A stretch of 64,000 nucleotides of DNA, taken from Shimia sp965227725. GTDB taxonomy: Bacteria; Pseudomonadota; Alphaproteobacteria; Rhodobacterales; Rhodobacteraceae. Where the stretch lies: assembly GCF_965227725.1 (NCBI RefSeq), contig NZ_CBDDGH010000005.1:1178001-1242000 (forward strand), read 5' to 3'. Made by a program: the position numbers and the translations under genes. How positions within the stretch are numbered: the stretch's first letter is position 1; each line of letters begins with the position of its first letter. Positions 16,663-25,562 of this stretch are shown here, one piece after another. The notes beneath the pieces were generated by a model, which saw only the letters and a list, made by a program, of their open reading frames with translations, had not been told where the DNA came from and did not search any database.

Positions 16663-17418
16663 ATGAAACTTGATCAAACCTGCGCCGTGATCACCGGTGG
16701 CGCTTCCGGCCTCGGCGAAGCCACCGCCCGCCATTTTGCTGCCAATGGTGCCAAAGTGGCCCTCTTTGACCTCAATGAGAAACGCGGCCAAGCAGTCGCC
16801 GAAGAGCTGGGCGGCACCTTCCACAAAACAGACGTCACCGATGAAGACAGCGTGGCCGCCGCCATCGCAGCCGCAAAGGCCGCCATGGGCAGCATCACCG
16901 CTGCGGTCAACTGCGCAGGCATCGCGCCCGCGGCCACCACCATTGGCAAAAAGGGCCCCCACCCGCTGCATGTCTTTCAGCAGACCATCGACATCAATCT
17001 TGTCGGCTCTTTCAACGTCGCCCGTCTTGCCGCCGAAGTGATTGCCGAAAACGAAGCCGAAGCAGACGGCGCACGCGGCGTGATCATCAACACCGCCTCT
17101 ATTGCGGCCATGGACGGTCAGCGCGGCCAGGCGGCCTACGCGGCCTCCAAAGGCGGCATCGTCGGCCTATCCCTGCCCATGGCGCGCGATTTGGCCCGCT
17201 CCGGCATCCGCGTCATGGCAATCGCCCCGGGCATCTTCCTCACACCCATGCTGCAGGGTCTGCCCCAAGAGGTTCAGGATCAGCTCGCCGCCGATGTCAC
17301 CTGCCCCAAACGTCTGGGCGACCCGTCTGAATACGCCCGCCTCGCCGGTTTCATCGTGGAAAACGGCTACCTCAACGGCGAGGTTATCCGCATCGACGGC
17401 GCCCTCAGAATGCAATAA
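16663..17418 (+). CDS. Short-chain dehydrogenase, probable 3-hydroxyacyl-CoA dehydrogenase type 2 (HSD10-like)
   Basis: A 251-residue NAD(P)-dependent oxidoreductase. Visible: the cofactor motif TGGASGLGEA (residues about 11-20), an Asp at the end of strand 2 (ALFDLNE) favouring NAD, NCAGIAPA, catalytic Ser in NTASIAAMDG and YAASKGG (Tyr, Lys). The GIFLTPML segment and short C-terminus resemble HSD10-type enzymes acting on branched or short-chain 3-hydroxyacyl-CoA. The ATG at 16663 has a GGAGGA ribosome site; the in-frame ATG at 16591 would translate through the operator palindrome. Confidence 0.88.
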   Translation: MKLDQTCAVITGGASGLGEATARHFAANGAKVALFDLNEKRGQAVAEELGGTFHKTDVTDEDSVAAAIAAAKAAMGSITAAVNCAGIAPAATTIGKKGPHPLHVFQQTIDINLVGSFNVARLAAEVIAENEAEADGARGVIINTASIAAMDGQRGQAAYAASKGGIVGLSLPMARDLARSGIRVMAIAPGIFLTPMLQGLPQEVQDQLAADVTCPKRLGDPSEYARLAGFIVENGYLNGEVIRIDGALRMQ

Positions 17419-17419
17419 C

Positions 17420-17446
17420 CCGTAGGGTGCGCAATCCTTGCGCACC
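17420..17446 (+). repeat. Intergenic palindromic repeat, family B copy 2
   Basis: The CCGTAGG leader is followed by GGTGCGCA (17426-17433), loop ATCCT and TGCGCACC (17439-17446). It has the same architecture as the copy at 12415 and is again placed directly after a TAA stop. Confidence 0.75.
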
Positions 17447-17490
17447 TCCCCTCCCCCCCATGCTCGGCTCTTCTTAAAAGGAGACCCACC

Positions 17491-18108
17491 ATGCCCCGCC
17501 AAAACCGCGTTTTGCCCACCGGAGACATCCTGCGCCATCCCGCGCGGGGCAGCCTCATGGGCAATCGCGGCATCCTGCATGACACCGAGGCGTATGATCA
17601 CGGCGCGCTCACCCATCGGCGCTGGCAACACAAAGCTTGGGTCTGCTGCGTGCTGTCCTTCAAAAACCGCCGCCGCACCCTCATGGCCCCCCGCCGCTAC
17701 ACCGAGCTTTTCTTTCACGACGAAGCAGTTGCACTGGCCGCCGGTCACCGCCCCTGCGCCGAATGTCGCCGCGCCGATCACAAAGCCTACCTCGCCGCCG
17801 CCGGCCACACAGGCTCCGCGCCTGCCTTTGACCAGCACCTGCACGCCGCGCGAGCCATCCCCCGCAAATTCCTGCAAAACCGCCCCCTTATGGCGGTGAC
17901 AGACCTGCCCGACGCCACTTTTGTGCTGGACGGCGAACGCCCCCTGATGCTCATGGCAGACATGGCCCTGCCGTTTACGCCCGACGGCTACGGCGCCCCC
18001 ATAAAACGCCCGCAAGGCACATTGCCCGTGCTCACACCGGCCCCCAGTATCCTCGCGCTGCGCGGCGGCTTTGCCCCCCAGCTGCACCTGCCAGACAGCC
18101 TCACCTGA
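17491..18108 (+). CDS. Uncharacterised protein with Ada-like GHRPCAECR motif
   Basis: A 205-residue basic cytoplasmic protein with an AAAGGAGA ribosome site. N-terminal phrases such as RHPARGSLMGNRGILHD and an aromatic/basic YTELFFHDEAVALAAGHRPC lead to the motif PCAECRRADH. This resembles the zinc-thiolate segment of Ada-type proteins but with only two Cys in the motif. I do not recognise a named family. It lies alone between the SDR and HAD genes. A nucleic-acid-related role is a guess from the motif. Confidence 0.72.
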   Translation: MPRQNRVLPTGDILRHPARGSLMGNRGILHDTEAYDHGALTHRRWQHKAWVCCVLSFKNRRRTLMAPRRYTELFFHDEAVALAAGHRPCAECRRADHKAYLAAAGHTGSAPAFDQHLHAARAIPRKFLQNRPLMAVTDLPDATFVLDGERPLMLMADMALPFTPDGYGAPIKRPQGTLPVLTPAPSILALRGGFAPQLHLPDSLT

Positions 18109-18208
18109 TCCCAGTCCAAAACCCCAATTCACCGCCACTTCGAAATCACTGGCCCTTTGACAAGCTATTTGCCATACCTTGCGCCAAACAGCCGATCAGG
18201 ACCGCATC

Positions 18209-19084
18209 ATGACCCAAATTATCGCTTCCCTTGCCGAGGTTTCCGACCGCTACAAAGCGCTCTTTGTCGATCTCTGGGGCTGTGTGCACAATGGCGTCAC
18301 CGCCTACCCTGAGGCCGTGGCCGCGCTGCAGGCCCATCGCGCCAAAGGCGGCATTGTGGTGCTTGTCACCAACTCTCCCAAACCCCGCGCCGGTGTGGCC
18401 GAACAGCTGGGCGACTTTGGCGTGCCTGCGGATGCCTATGACACCATCGCCACCTCCGGGGACAGCGCGCGCTCCGCGATGTTTCAGGGCGCGGTTGGCG
18501 AAAAGGTCTATTTCATGGGAGAACCCGCGCGTGACGAAGGCTTCTTCCAGCCACTTGAGATTCTGGACAACCCGGTCAACATTCAGCGTGTGCCGCTGGC
18601 TGAGGCCGAGGGCATTGTCTGCTGCGGCCCGTTTGACCCGATGGCCGAGGTCGAAATCAACCGTCCCGACTTCCTCTTTGCCAAGCAAAAAGGCATGAAA
18701 CTGCTCTGCGCCAACCCCGACATCGTGGTCGACCGTGGCGAAATCCGGGAATGGTGCGCCGGTGCTCTGGCCAAGCTCTACACCGACATGGGCGGAGAGA
18801 GCCTCTATTTTGGCAAACCCCATCCGCCGATCTATGATCTGGCCCGCCGCCGCCTCGCAGCCCTTGGCGTCTCGGTGTCAGACAGCGAGATTCTCGCCAT
18901 TGGGGATGGGCCACATACCGATATTGCCGGCGGCATGGGCGAGAACATCGATTCGCTCTTCATCACCGGCGGTCTGGCGGAAAAAGAGACCAAGACCGCG
19001 CATCAGCCCGACGCAGAGGCCCTCGCCGCCTATCTCGCGGCAGAGCAAGTCACCCCGCAATACGCCATTGGTAAGCTTCGCTAG
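18209..19084 (+). CDS. HAD-superfamily class IIA hydrolase (TIGR01459-like)
   Basis: A 291-residue phosphatase-like protein. Motif I reads FVDLWGCVHNG, in which the second Asp of the usual DxD is Trp; as I recall, this is the normal form of this HAD-IIA subfamily. Later motifs VLVTNSPKPR (motif II), KPHPPIYD (motif III Lys) and AIGDGPHTDIAGG (motif IV) are intact. The ATG at 18209 is preferred over one 30 bp upstream. The physiological substrate is unknown. Confidence 0.87.
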   Translation: MTQIIASLAEVSDRYKALFVDLWGCVHNGVTAYPEAVAALQAHRAKGGIVVLVTNSPKPRAGVAEQLGDFGVPADAYDTIATSGDSARSAMFQGAVGEKVYFMGEPARDEGFFQPLEILDNPVNIQRVPLAEAEGIVCCGPFDPMAEVEINRPDFLFAKQKGMKLLCANPDIVVDRGEIREWCAGALAKLYTDMGGESLYFGKPHPPIYDLARRRLAALGVSVSDSEILAIGDGPHTDIAGGMGENIDSLFITGGLAEKETKTAHQPDAEALAAYLAAEQVTPQYAIGKLR

Positions 19085-19106
19085 CAGAAAATACTTGATT
19101 TTCTGC
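19084..19106. repeat. AT-rich hairpin after the HAD gene
   Basis: GCAGAAAA (19084-19091) and TTTTCTGC (19099-19106) form an 8-bp perfect stem starting at the last base of the stop codon. It is a possible weak terminator or an mRNA 3'-end stem; there is no T run beyond the stem. Confidence 0.4.
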
Positions 19107-19195
19107 GACTGCGAAGTAATAAAGTTGCAAATCATGCGCGCCACGCGCCATTAAGTTACCTAGCGAAAACCTCAGACCATCTGTGTGGAGGCCTC

Positions 19196-19639
19196 ATGTT
19201 GGACAATCTGCCCCGCGGCACCATCTTTATCGAAGACCTCGAAATCGGCATGTCCCGCTATGTGCGCAAAACCGTGACCGATCAGGACATCGAGATGTTT
19301 GCCGCCGTCTCCACCGACCACAATCCTGTGCATCTGGATGAGGACTACGCCAGAGACACCATGTTTGGCGGGCGCATCGCCCATGGCATGCTGACCGCCG
19401 GGCTGATCTCAGCCGTGATCGGCGAACAGCTCCCCGGCCATGGCACCATCTACATGGGCCAGTCGCTGAAGTTCCTCGCCCCGGTGCGCCCCGATGACAC
19501 GGTGCTGGCCACGGTCACCGTGACCGACATCGACATCGCCAAACGCCGCGTGAAGCTTGACTGCACCTGCACCGTTGAGGGCAAGAAAGTCCTCGCCGGA
19601 GAGGCCACCGTCCTCGCGCCCTCGCGTAAACTCGACTGA
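19196..19639 (+). CDS. MaoC-family dehydratase, (R)-specific enoyl-CoA hydratase type
   Basis: A 147-residue hot-dog-fold enzyme. The hydratase motif with catalytic Asp and His is visible in VSTDHNPVHLDEDYA, followed by FGGRIAHGML. Small PhaJ-like members hydrate trans-2-enoyl-CoA to (R)-3-hydroxyacyl-CoA. It is preceded by GTGGAGG as a ribosome site and followed by a strong terminator. An acyl-CoA role fits the nearby SDR gene, but the two are not in one operon. Confidence 0.88.
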   Translation: MLDNLPRGTIFIEDLEIGMSRYVRKTVTDQDIEMFAAVSTDHNPVHLDEDYARDTMFGGRIAHGMLTAGLISAVIGEQLPGHGTIYMGQSLKFLAPVRPDDTVLATVTVTDIDIAKRRVKLDCTCTVEGKKVLAGEATVLAPSRKLD

Positions 19640-19663
19640 GGCCAAGACGCTTTATCCGTATCA

Positions 19664-19691
19664 GGCGGCACTTAACGGTGCCGCCTTTTTG
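19664..19691 (+). terminator. Terminator after the MaoC-family gene
   Basis: GGCGGCAC (19664-19671), loop TTAACG, GTGCCGCC (19678-19685), then TTTTT. Confidence 0.9.
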
Positions 19692-19748
19692 TCTCTGCCG
19701 CCATAGGGCACATTCCCCACGCCAGACAGAGAGTTCCGCCGCCCCGGC

Positions 19749-19811
19749 TTCTCATTCTTCCAGTATCCTGGGGGAGATGCCGCTTGCGGCGTCGGGGGCA
19801 AAGCCCCCACC
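19749..19811 (+). repeat. Structured intergenic repeat, family A copy 2
   Basis: Head TTCTCATTCTTCC and TATCCTGGGGG, then the palindrome GCCGC-TT-GCGGC and a GGGGG-CAAAG-CCCCC hairpin. It has the same order of parts as copies at 16530 and 51658. It fills much of the gap before ribF. Confidence 0.72.
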
Positions 19812-19894
19812 TTTGTCACCGATGATCCACAGCCGATCTGCCCAAGGTCAGCTCCTCTCTTGCGCCCCGCCCGCGCAAAAGCTAACCCTGCCGC

Positions 19895-20827
19895 ATGCAA
19901 ATTATTCGCGACTACCAATTCCTCTCCTCCGAGCATCGCGGCGCCAGCGTCGCGATTGGCAATTTTGACGGGGTGCACCTGGGCCATCAGGCGGTGATCG
20001 ACCTGGCGCGCAACGCAGCGCCGGATGCCCCGCTGGGCATCATGACCTTTGAGCCCCATCCGCGCGAATATTTTGCGCCCCACGCGCCCACCTTCCGCCT
20101 CACCTCTGCGGAGACCCGCGCCCACAGGCTGGAAAAGCTTGGCGTAGAAAGGCTTTATGAGCTGCCGTTCAACGCCGCCCTGTCCAGCCTCACCCCTGAA
20201 GCCTTCGCCCGTGAAGTGATCGCCGACGGCCTTGGCCTCGCCCATGTGGTGGTCGGGGCAGATTTCTGCTTTGGCAAAGGGCGCGCAGGCACCGCAGAAG
20301 ACCTCGCAGCCTTTGGCAAGGAGATGGGCTTTGGCGTGACCATTGCGCCTCTGGTGCAGGGCGGTGACGGTCAGGTCTCCTCCACCTCCATCCGCGCCGC
20401 ATTGAGCGACGGCCGCCCCCGTGATGCGGCTGCCATGCTGGGCCATTGGCACCGCATCGACGGGCCGGTGATTGGTGGCGAACAACGGGGCCGCGATCTG
20501 GGCTTTCCCACCGCCAATATGTCCATCGACGATCTGCACCAACCCAAATACGGCGTCTACGCCGTGCTAGTGGATGTGCGCGACGGGCCGCATCAGGGCA
20601 GCTACTTTGGCGCTTCCTCGATTGGCATCCGTCCGATGTTTGGCGAAAACAAAGCCAATATCGAAACCTTCCTGTTTGATTTCTCAGGCGACCTTTATGG
20701 CCGCACGCTTTCCGTGGGGCTGGTCGACTATCTCCGCCCGGAGCTGAAATTTGACGGCCTTGACGCCCTCATTGCGCAGATGGGCAAAGACTGCGACCAA
20801 GCCCGGGAGATCCTCTGCGCCTTATGA
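19895..20827 (+). CDS. ribF: Bifunctional riboflavin kinase / FAD synthetase
   Basis: A 310-residue cytoplasmic enzyme converting riboflavin to FMN and FAD. The N-terminal nucleotidyltransferase domain has AIGNFDGVHLGHQ (residues 21-33) and the VGADFCFGKGR motif. The C-terminal kinase domain contains GRDLGFPTANM and the later IETFLFDFSGDLYG motif. It overlaps the next gene by 4 bp (ATGA). Confidence 0.96.
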   Translation: MQIIRDYQFLSSEHRGASVAIGNFDGVHLGHQAVIDLARNAAPDAPLGIMTFEPHPREYFAPHAPTFRLTSAETRAHRLEKLGVERLYELPFNAALSSLTPEAFAREVIADGLGLAHVVVGADFCFGKGRAGTAEDLAAFGKEMGFGVTIAPLVQGGDGQVSSTSIRAALSDGRPRDAAAMLGHWHRIDGPVIGGEQRGRDLGFPTANMSIDDLHQPKYGVYAVLVDVRDGPHQGSYFGASSIGIRPMFGENKANIETFLFDFSGDLYGRTLSVGLVDYLRPELKFDGLDALIAQMGKDCDQAREILCAL

Positions 20828-21300
20828 GCACCCAAGACCCCATAGCACGCCAAGGGCTCGCCAAACGTTTCTGGGAAAAAAAGCCGCTGACCAAACTCAA
20901 CGACCGTGAGTGGGAAGCGCTTTGTGACGGCTGCGGCAAATGTTGCCTCAACAAGCTTGAGGATGAGGACACCGGAGAGGTCGCCCTCACCTGTGTCGCT
21001 TGCCGTCTGCTGGACGATGAGACCTGCCGCTGCACCCAATATGACATCCGTCATCAGTTTGTGCCCGAATGCATCGTGATGACGCCCAAGAACATCCACG
21101 AGCACGCCTATTGGCTGCCCCAGACCTGCGCCTATCGCCTGCTCTGGGAAGGCAAACCGCTCTATGACTGGCACCCGCTGATCTCCGGCACCGCTGACAC
21201 CGTGCATGACGCTGGCGTGTCGGTGCAGTTCAAAACCGTCTCCGAATTTGAAACCCCGCTGGAGCAGTGGGAAGACCATATAATCGAGGAACCTCTCTGA
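20824..21300 (+). CDS. YcgN-type cysteine-cluster protein (UPF0260)
   Basis: A 158-residue protein with a CDGCGKCC cluster near residue 37 and further Cys in TCVACRLLDDETCRC. This is the UPF0260/CxxCxxCC family, presumed to bind zinc or an iron-sulfur cluster. Function is unknown. It is translationally coupled to ribF upstream and overlaps the threonine aldolase start by one base, forming a three-gene operon. Confidence 0.9.
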   Translation: MSTQDPIARQGLAKRFWEKKPLTKLNDREWEALCDGCGKCCLNKLEDEDTGEVALTCVACRLLDDETCRCTQYDIRHQFVPECIVMTPKNIHEHAYWLPQTCAYRLLWEGKPLYDWHPLISGTADTVHDAGVSVQFKTVSEFETPLEQWEDHIIEEPL

Positions 21301-22352
21301 TGCATTTTGCCTCCGACAACTCCGGCCCCGCCCTTCCCGAAGTCCTCGCAGCATTGACCGCAGCCAACGAAGGCTACGCCATGGGCTATGGGGCGGATGC
21401 GGAAATGGCAGAGGTCGTCGAGACAATTCGCAAGGTTTTTGAGGCCCCTGAGGCGGCGGTTTATCTGGTCTCCACCGGCACCACGGCAAATTCACTGGCG
21501 CTGGCAACCCTTTGCAAACCTTGGGAAACCATCTTCTGCTCTCATGTGGCCCACATCCACGAGGACGAATGCAACGCGCCGGAGTTCTACACCGGCGGGG
21601 CCAAGCTCACCATGGCCAGCCCCAAGGATGTGGACAAGATGACCCCCGACAGCCTGCGCGCCGCCATCGAGGGCGAAGAAACCCGTGGCGTGCATGGCCC
21701 CCAACGCGGCCCGGTCTCCATCACACAGGTGACAGAGCGCGGCACGGTCTACACCCTGACCGAACTCAAGGGGCTTTGCGACGTGGCCAAATCCTTCGAC
21801 TGCCCTGTGCATCTGGATGGCGCACGCTTTGCCAATGCCATGGTCGCTCTGGGCTGCACCCCTGCCGAGATGACCTGGAAGGCCGGTGTGGATGCGGTCA
21901 GCTTTGGCGGCACCAAAAATGGCTGCATGGGTGTTGAGGCGGTGATCTTCTTTGATCCCAAACACGCCCGCGAATTTGAGCTGCGCCGCAAACGCGGCGG
22001 GCATCTCTTCTCCAAACACCGCTATCTGTCGGCCCAGATGCTGGGCTATCTGAAAGACGACGCCTGGATCACCGCAGCCACCAAGGCCAACGCCAGCGCG
22101 GCCCATCTCGCAGGCGGTCTGCGCCAGATCGACGGCGTGGAGTTCATGCACCCGCCGCAAGCCAACATGCTGTTTGTCTACCTCCCCCGCGCCACCCACA
22201 AACGCCTCTTTGACGCAGGCGCGGTCTATCACCTCTGGGGCGGCGAGCTGGAAGGCGAGGATGACACCGAAATGCTCCCCGCACGGTTTGTCTGCGACTG
22301 GTCGATTGAGCAGGACCAGATCCACAAGTTCTTGGATTTGGCGGCTGGGTAG
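21300..22352 (+). CDS. ltaE: Low-specificity L-threonine aldolase (beta-eliminating lyase family)
   Basis: A 350-residue PLP enzyme cleaving threonine/allo-threonine to glycine and acetaldehyde. The start at 21300 gives MHFASDNSGPALPEVLAAL. Visible: HLDGARFANA (PLP-ring Asp) and the Schiff-base Lys in SFGGTKNG. It shares a one-base stop/start overlap with the UPF0260 gene. It feeds glycine, which also concerns the gcv operon in this window. Confidence 0.92.
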   Translation: MHFASDNSGPALPEVLAALTAANEGYAMGYGADAEMAEVVETIRKVFEAPEAAVYLVSTGTTANSLALATLCKPWETIFCSHVAHIHEDECNAPEFYTGGAKLTMASPKDVDKMTPDSLRAAIEGEETRGVHGPQRGPVSITQVTERGTVYTLTELKGLCDVAKSFDCPVHLDGARFANAMVALGCTPAEMTWKAGVDAVSFGGTKNGCMGVEAVIFFDPKHAREFELRRKRGGHLFSKHRYLSAQMLGYLKDDAWITAATKANASAAHLAGGLRQIDGVEFMHPPQANMLFVYLPRATHKRLFDAGAVYHLWGGELEGEDDTEMLPARFVCDWSIEQDQIHKFLDLAAG

Positions 22353-22412
22353 TAAGGCTGGAATCCAGCTAAGTTCGGGGGGCATACGACAAACCGATGC
22401 CGCCAATTAGTG

Positions 22413-23420
22413 CTACTTGATCCAGGCCGCAATCAATCCTGCGACCCTGGGATTCACCAGGTAGCCATAGAATTTATGCGGATTGATTTCGTCATCAAAG
22501 GCCCAGCAATTGTAAATCTTGTGATCGACAATATCGGAGAGAAAGCCTCTCGTTTTCATTTCACGAAAGTCGTTTCTCATCGTTGCATCATGGCTGATAA
22601 AGTCATCATGCGCTGCGACATTGTGCCAGACATCAATGATATGCTTAGGAAATTTATCAGTGTCGCCACGATGCGACCGCTCTCGCGCATCATATAGGTT
22701 CGCCTTTACGCCAGCTTCCCCCAATGGCGAGCCAAGCGTTAACCACATTGAAATAGGAGTCTGAGCGTTCTGGACATCCCTATACTCGCTCATTCTCGAA
22801 AATTTCCAAAGGACGTCATATGAGACGATTGCTCCCATAGAGTGCGCAACGAGACAGACGTCGTCGCCACCGAGAAGAGCATTTTTGAGGGGAGAATGCA
22901 GCCTTTCACGGATCTTTGAGCCATATGTTCGTGTGGTCAGATACGCACCAAGGTCGGCCGTCGCAAACTTAATTACAGCTTCATTAAAAAGTGTGGCAGT
23001 CGCAATCGCACTTACCGTAGATGCAGCACGAGCAACGTCATCTAACCAAGTATTGCTCTTATGGTTCTTTTTGAGGCGCTTGTAGTCTCGCCTATGAAAT
23101 GGTCGATATTGGTTCATGGCATTAATAGCCGTCAAATAACCAGCGTCCGGCAAGCAACGACCGTCATTCAAAGATTGGTCCGCATCGGGATCAATTCCCT
23201 TCAACTCCTCTGCTATCTTTTTCGAGCTTTTTGCAAGAATGGCGTTGTTAATGTCTCCGTAGTAGACATAGTCGACTTTGACTGTAGATCCGATTTTGGC
23301 GGCCTTCTGAGGGTCAACATGTTTCAGCCCGCTCATAAGGGCAGCTTTCAAGAACTTGGCATGTTTTGCTTTGGCTGGCTTGGTGCTTCTTCCATGAATC
23401 AAAATGATGCGCTGAACCAT
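22413..23420 (-). CDS. Alpha/beta-hydrolase, lipase/PGAP1-like, in AT-richer island
   Basis: A 335-residue protein. I chose the ATG at 23420 (MVQRIILIHGRSTKP), preceded by GAGGAG. An IHGRS oxyanion-type loop is followed by an Ala-rich hydrophobic stretch (about residues 140-170), then the nucleophile elbow CLVAHSMGAIVSYDV, and WLTLGSPLG and HNVAAHDDFIS segments that could carry the acid and His. Codon use is visibly more AT-rich than in neighbours. It is divergent from an exported MBL-fold protein. The substrate is unknown; the two may be an acquired pair. Confidence 0.8.
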   Translation of the reverse strand: MVQRIILIHGRSTKPAKAKHAKFLKAALMSGLKHVDPQKAAKIGSTVKVDYVYYGDINNAILAKSSKKIAEELKGIDPDADQSLNDGRCLPDAGYLTAINAMNQYRPFHRRDYKRLKKNHKSNTWLDDVARAASTVSAIATATLFNEAVIKFATADLGAYLTTRTYGSKIRERLHSPLKNALLGGDDVCLVAHSMGAIVSYDVLWKFSRMSEYRDVQNAQTPISMWLTLGSPLGEAGVKANLYDARERSHRGDTDKFPKHIIDVWHNVAAHDDFISHDATMRNDFREMKTRGFLSDIVDHKIYNCWAFDDEINPHKFYGYLVNPRVAGLIAAWIK

Positions 23421-23620
23421 CGAAAATCTCCTCAAAGGCGAAGGAATTCGTAAAATTTGGAATAAAACAAAAAAATGCTTACGAAAGACAGTTCCCAAAA
23501 ACTGCACTAGCCAAAGTTGCATAACGCAAAATGCATTTCTTTTCAATCTTTCCACGATTTGCTGTATGATCTACACTTTTCCGCAGTGTATCTATTGTGT
23601 TCGAGAGTGGAGTTATTTGA

Positions 23621-24613
23621 GTGAGAAAAACAGTCTCCCGCTTCTCCTTCCTTTGGACGACCTTGCTCGCGCTGCTTGCTCCTCCCGCACAGGCAACATC
23701 TATCCAAGAGATTTTTCCCATCTTAGCCAAAGACGGCGTTGTCTTTGGCCAAGACGAACCGATACGCGTTACCTATTACGGGGTTAGCACTCTCTTGTTT
23801 GACGACGGTGAAACCCAAATTCTGATCGATGGCTTTTTCAGTCGTCCGGATTTGTCGAAAGTGCTCCTAGGACTCATCGAACCTGACAAAGATCTATTGG
23901 GAGAGATACACAAGAATGAAGGGCTTGATCGGCTCGCAGCAGTTGTCGTCGCGCATTCCCATCATGACCATGCATTGGATTCTGCTGAAATCGCCAAACT
24001 CGCAGACGCGCAACTTATCGCCAGTTATTCAACACGGAACATCGGGATCGGTAGAGCCCTGAACCCCAACAATTTTCTTTTGCCTTCAGATGCCGCAACA
24101 TGCAGGTGTGGAAAGTTTAGAGTCGAGTTAATACCTTCTGGACACTTTGATGGAGGGTTCCTATTTGAGAGAATTACGGGAATTGGTAAACAGATAGCAG
24201 AGCCCGTGACATTTCCGGCGCGAATTAAGGACTTTAACGAGGGCGCTAGCTTCAGCATTTTAGTAAGCCATCCAACCAAGACATTCCTTATCCAAGCCAG
24301 CGCCGGCTACAAGTCAGGCGCATTGAAAGGCACCCGTGCCGATGTCCTTTTCCTTGGCATCGGAGGTATCTCGCGCAGCAAAGACCCGGATATCTTCGCC
24401 ACCTACTTCAGAGAGACCATTGGCCAAGTGCATCCGGAGCTGATTGTCCCGATCCATTGGGACTCATTCTTCAAGCCCGCAAGCGCCCAAACAACAAACC
24501 CGGCGCTTGATAACATCCAAAAGACAGCCGACAAGCTTGATGAATTCCTCAAAGCTGATGACCGGTTCAAGGATATCAGTGTGGCAGCCATTATCCCCAA
24601 ATCAGTCCGCTAG
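23621..24613 (+). CDS. Exported metallo-beta-lactamase-fold hydrolase
   Basis: A 330-residue protein starting at GTG (GTGGAG upstream). A signal peptide ends near PAQA-TS at about residue 26. The MBL motif is VVAHSHHDHALD, followed by later His-containing segments IPSGHFDGG and VPIHWDSF, which resemble UlaG-like MBL proteins rather than true beta-lactamases. AT-richer than its surroundings and divergent from the lipase-like gene, with about 200 bp between them. Substrate unknown. Confidence 0.82.
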   Translation: MRKTVSRFSFLWTTLLALLAPPAQATSIQEIFPILAKDGVVFGQDEPIRVTYYGVSTLLFDDGETQILIDGFFSRPDLSKVLLGLIEPDKDLLGEIHKNEGLDRLAAVVVAHSHHDHALDSAEIAKLADAQLIASYSTRNIGIGRALNPNNFLLPSDAATCRCGKFRVELIPSGHFDGGFLFERITGIGKQIAEPVTFPARIKDFNEGASFSILVSHPTKTFLIQASAGYKSGALKGTRADVLFLGIGGISRSKDPDIFATYFRETIGQVHPELIVPIHWDSFFKPASAQTTNPALDNIQKTADKLDEFLKADDRFKDISVAAIIPKSVR

Positions 24614-24729
24614 TTTGGCGGGTGCAGCTGTCCTCTGTCATGCGCAATTGGGCATCGACGCTATGGGTATCGAACCCCAATACCGCCATAGACAACCTAC
24701 AGCCACTGATCCAAAGCAGAACTGATCCC

Positions 24730-24759
24730 AAACGGTCTCAAATCTTGAGACCGTTTGTT
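24730..24759. terminator. Bidirectional hairpin overlapping the stop of the minus-strand hydrolase
   Basis: AAACGGTCTCAA (24730-24741) pairs perfectly with TTGAGACCGTTT (24745-24756) around a 3-nt loop, followed on the plus strand by GTTT. The right arm encodes the last residues of the opposite-strand hydrolase, and its stop codon is inside the stem. Confidence 0.7.
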
Positions 24760-25559
24760 TCCACCGTCCGCCGCACCTCCACAGCCACGTCCGCCGCATG
24801 GGTGATCGCCCCCATATGCCCGGCTCCGGCCACGGTCGCCCGCCGCCCGTTCTGCACCTGCGCCGCGACATAATCGCAGGCCGGTTTCATAATCGCCGGC
24901 GACAGCGCGCCATCCATCACCACAACCGGCACCTCGATCTGCCCAAGGCGCGGCATGATATCGCCAACGTCATGCAGCACATCAAGCTGGCTGGCGACCA
25001 CAAAGGACATCAGCCCGGCAAACTGCGCGCGCGTGGCTTCCGGCAGAGCCGCCCAGGGGCGTCCATCGCCCCATTCCTCCACAAACAGCCGTACCGCGCC
25101 CTCTGAGTCCCCGGCCTCATAAAGCGCGATGACCCGCTCCATATGGGCATGGTTCTCAGCCACCGCCTCAGGAGCCTCGGCCTGCGCGCCCAGCATGGTC
25201 ACCGGTTCATAAAGCGAGAGCGAGCGCACCAGATCAGGGCGCAACAGCGCCAGCCGCAGGCCCAGCAGCCCGCCATAGCTGTGCCCGATCACATCCACCG
25301 GCTCGGTGATCTGATCAAGGATCGCATCCAGCATCCATTGCCCGGTCGGCACCTCCTCGCGGTAGGCCACACTGCGCCCGTGCCCCGGCATATCCGGTGC
25401 CTCAAGCGTCAGCACATCCCCCAGTGCCTCGGCAATACCGCGAAACGCGCCGGAATGCCCAAGGTTGCAATGCAGCGCCAGCGCTTTCCTCGGCCCCTGC
25501 CCCAGCACACGCCAAAAGAGGCCGTGATCTGCGGCCTCTGCTTCCCCGTCCAGTGCCAT
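24738..25559 (-). CDS. Alpha/beta-fold hydrolase
   Basis: A 273-residue soluble hydrolase. Nucleophile elbow VIGHSYGGLLG, upstream DMPGHGRS loop, an acid probably in VVMDGALSP, and catalytic His in GAGHMGAI. There is no signal peptide. It follows the isomerase-type gene by 3 bp on the same strand, so the two form an operon. The substrate cannot be assigned. Confidence 0.88.
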   Translation of the reverse strand: MALDGEAEAADHGLFWRVLGQGPRKALALHCNLGHSGAFRGIAEALGDVLTLEAPDMPGHGRSVAYREEVPTGQWMLDAILDQITEPVDVIGHSYGGLLGLRLALLRPDLVRSLSLYEPVTMLGAQAEAPEAVAENHAHMERVIALYEAGDSEGAVRLFVEEWGDGRPWAALPEATRAQFAGLMSFVVASQLDVLHDVGDIMPRLGQIEVPVVVMDGALSPAIMKPACDYVAAQVQNGRRATVAGAGHMGAITHAADVAVEVRRTVETNGLKI

Positions 25560-25562
25560 TTG

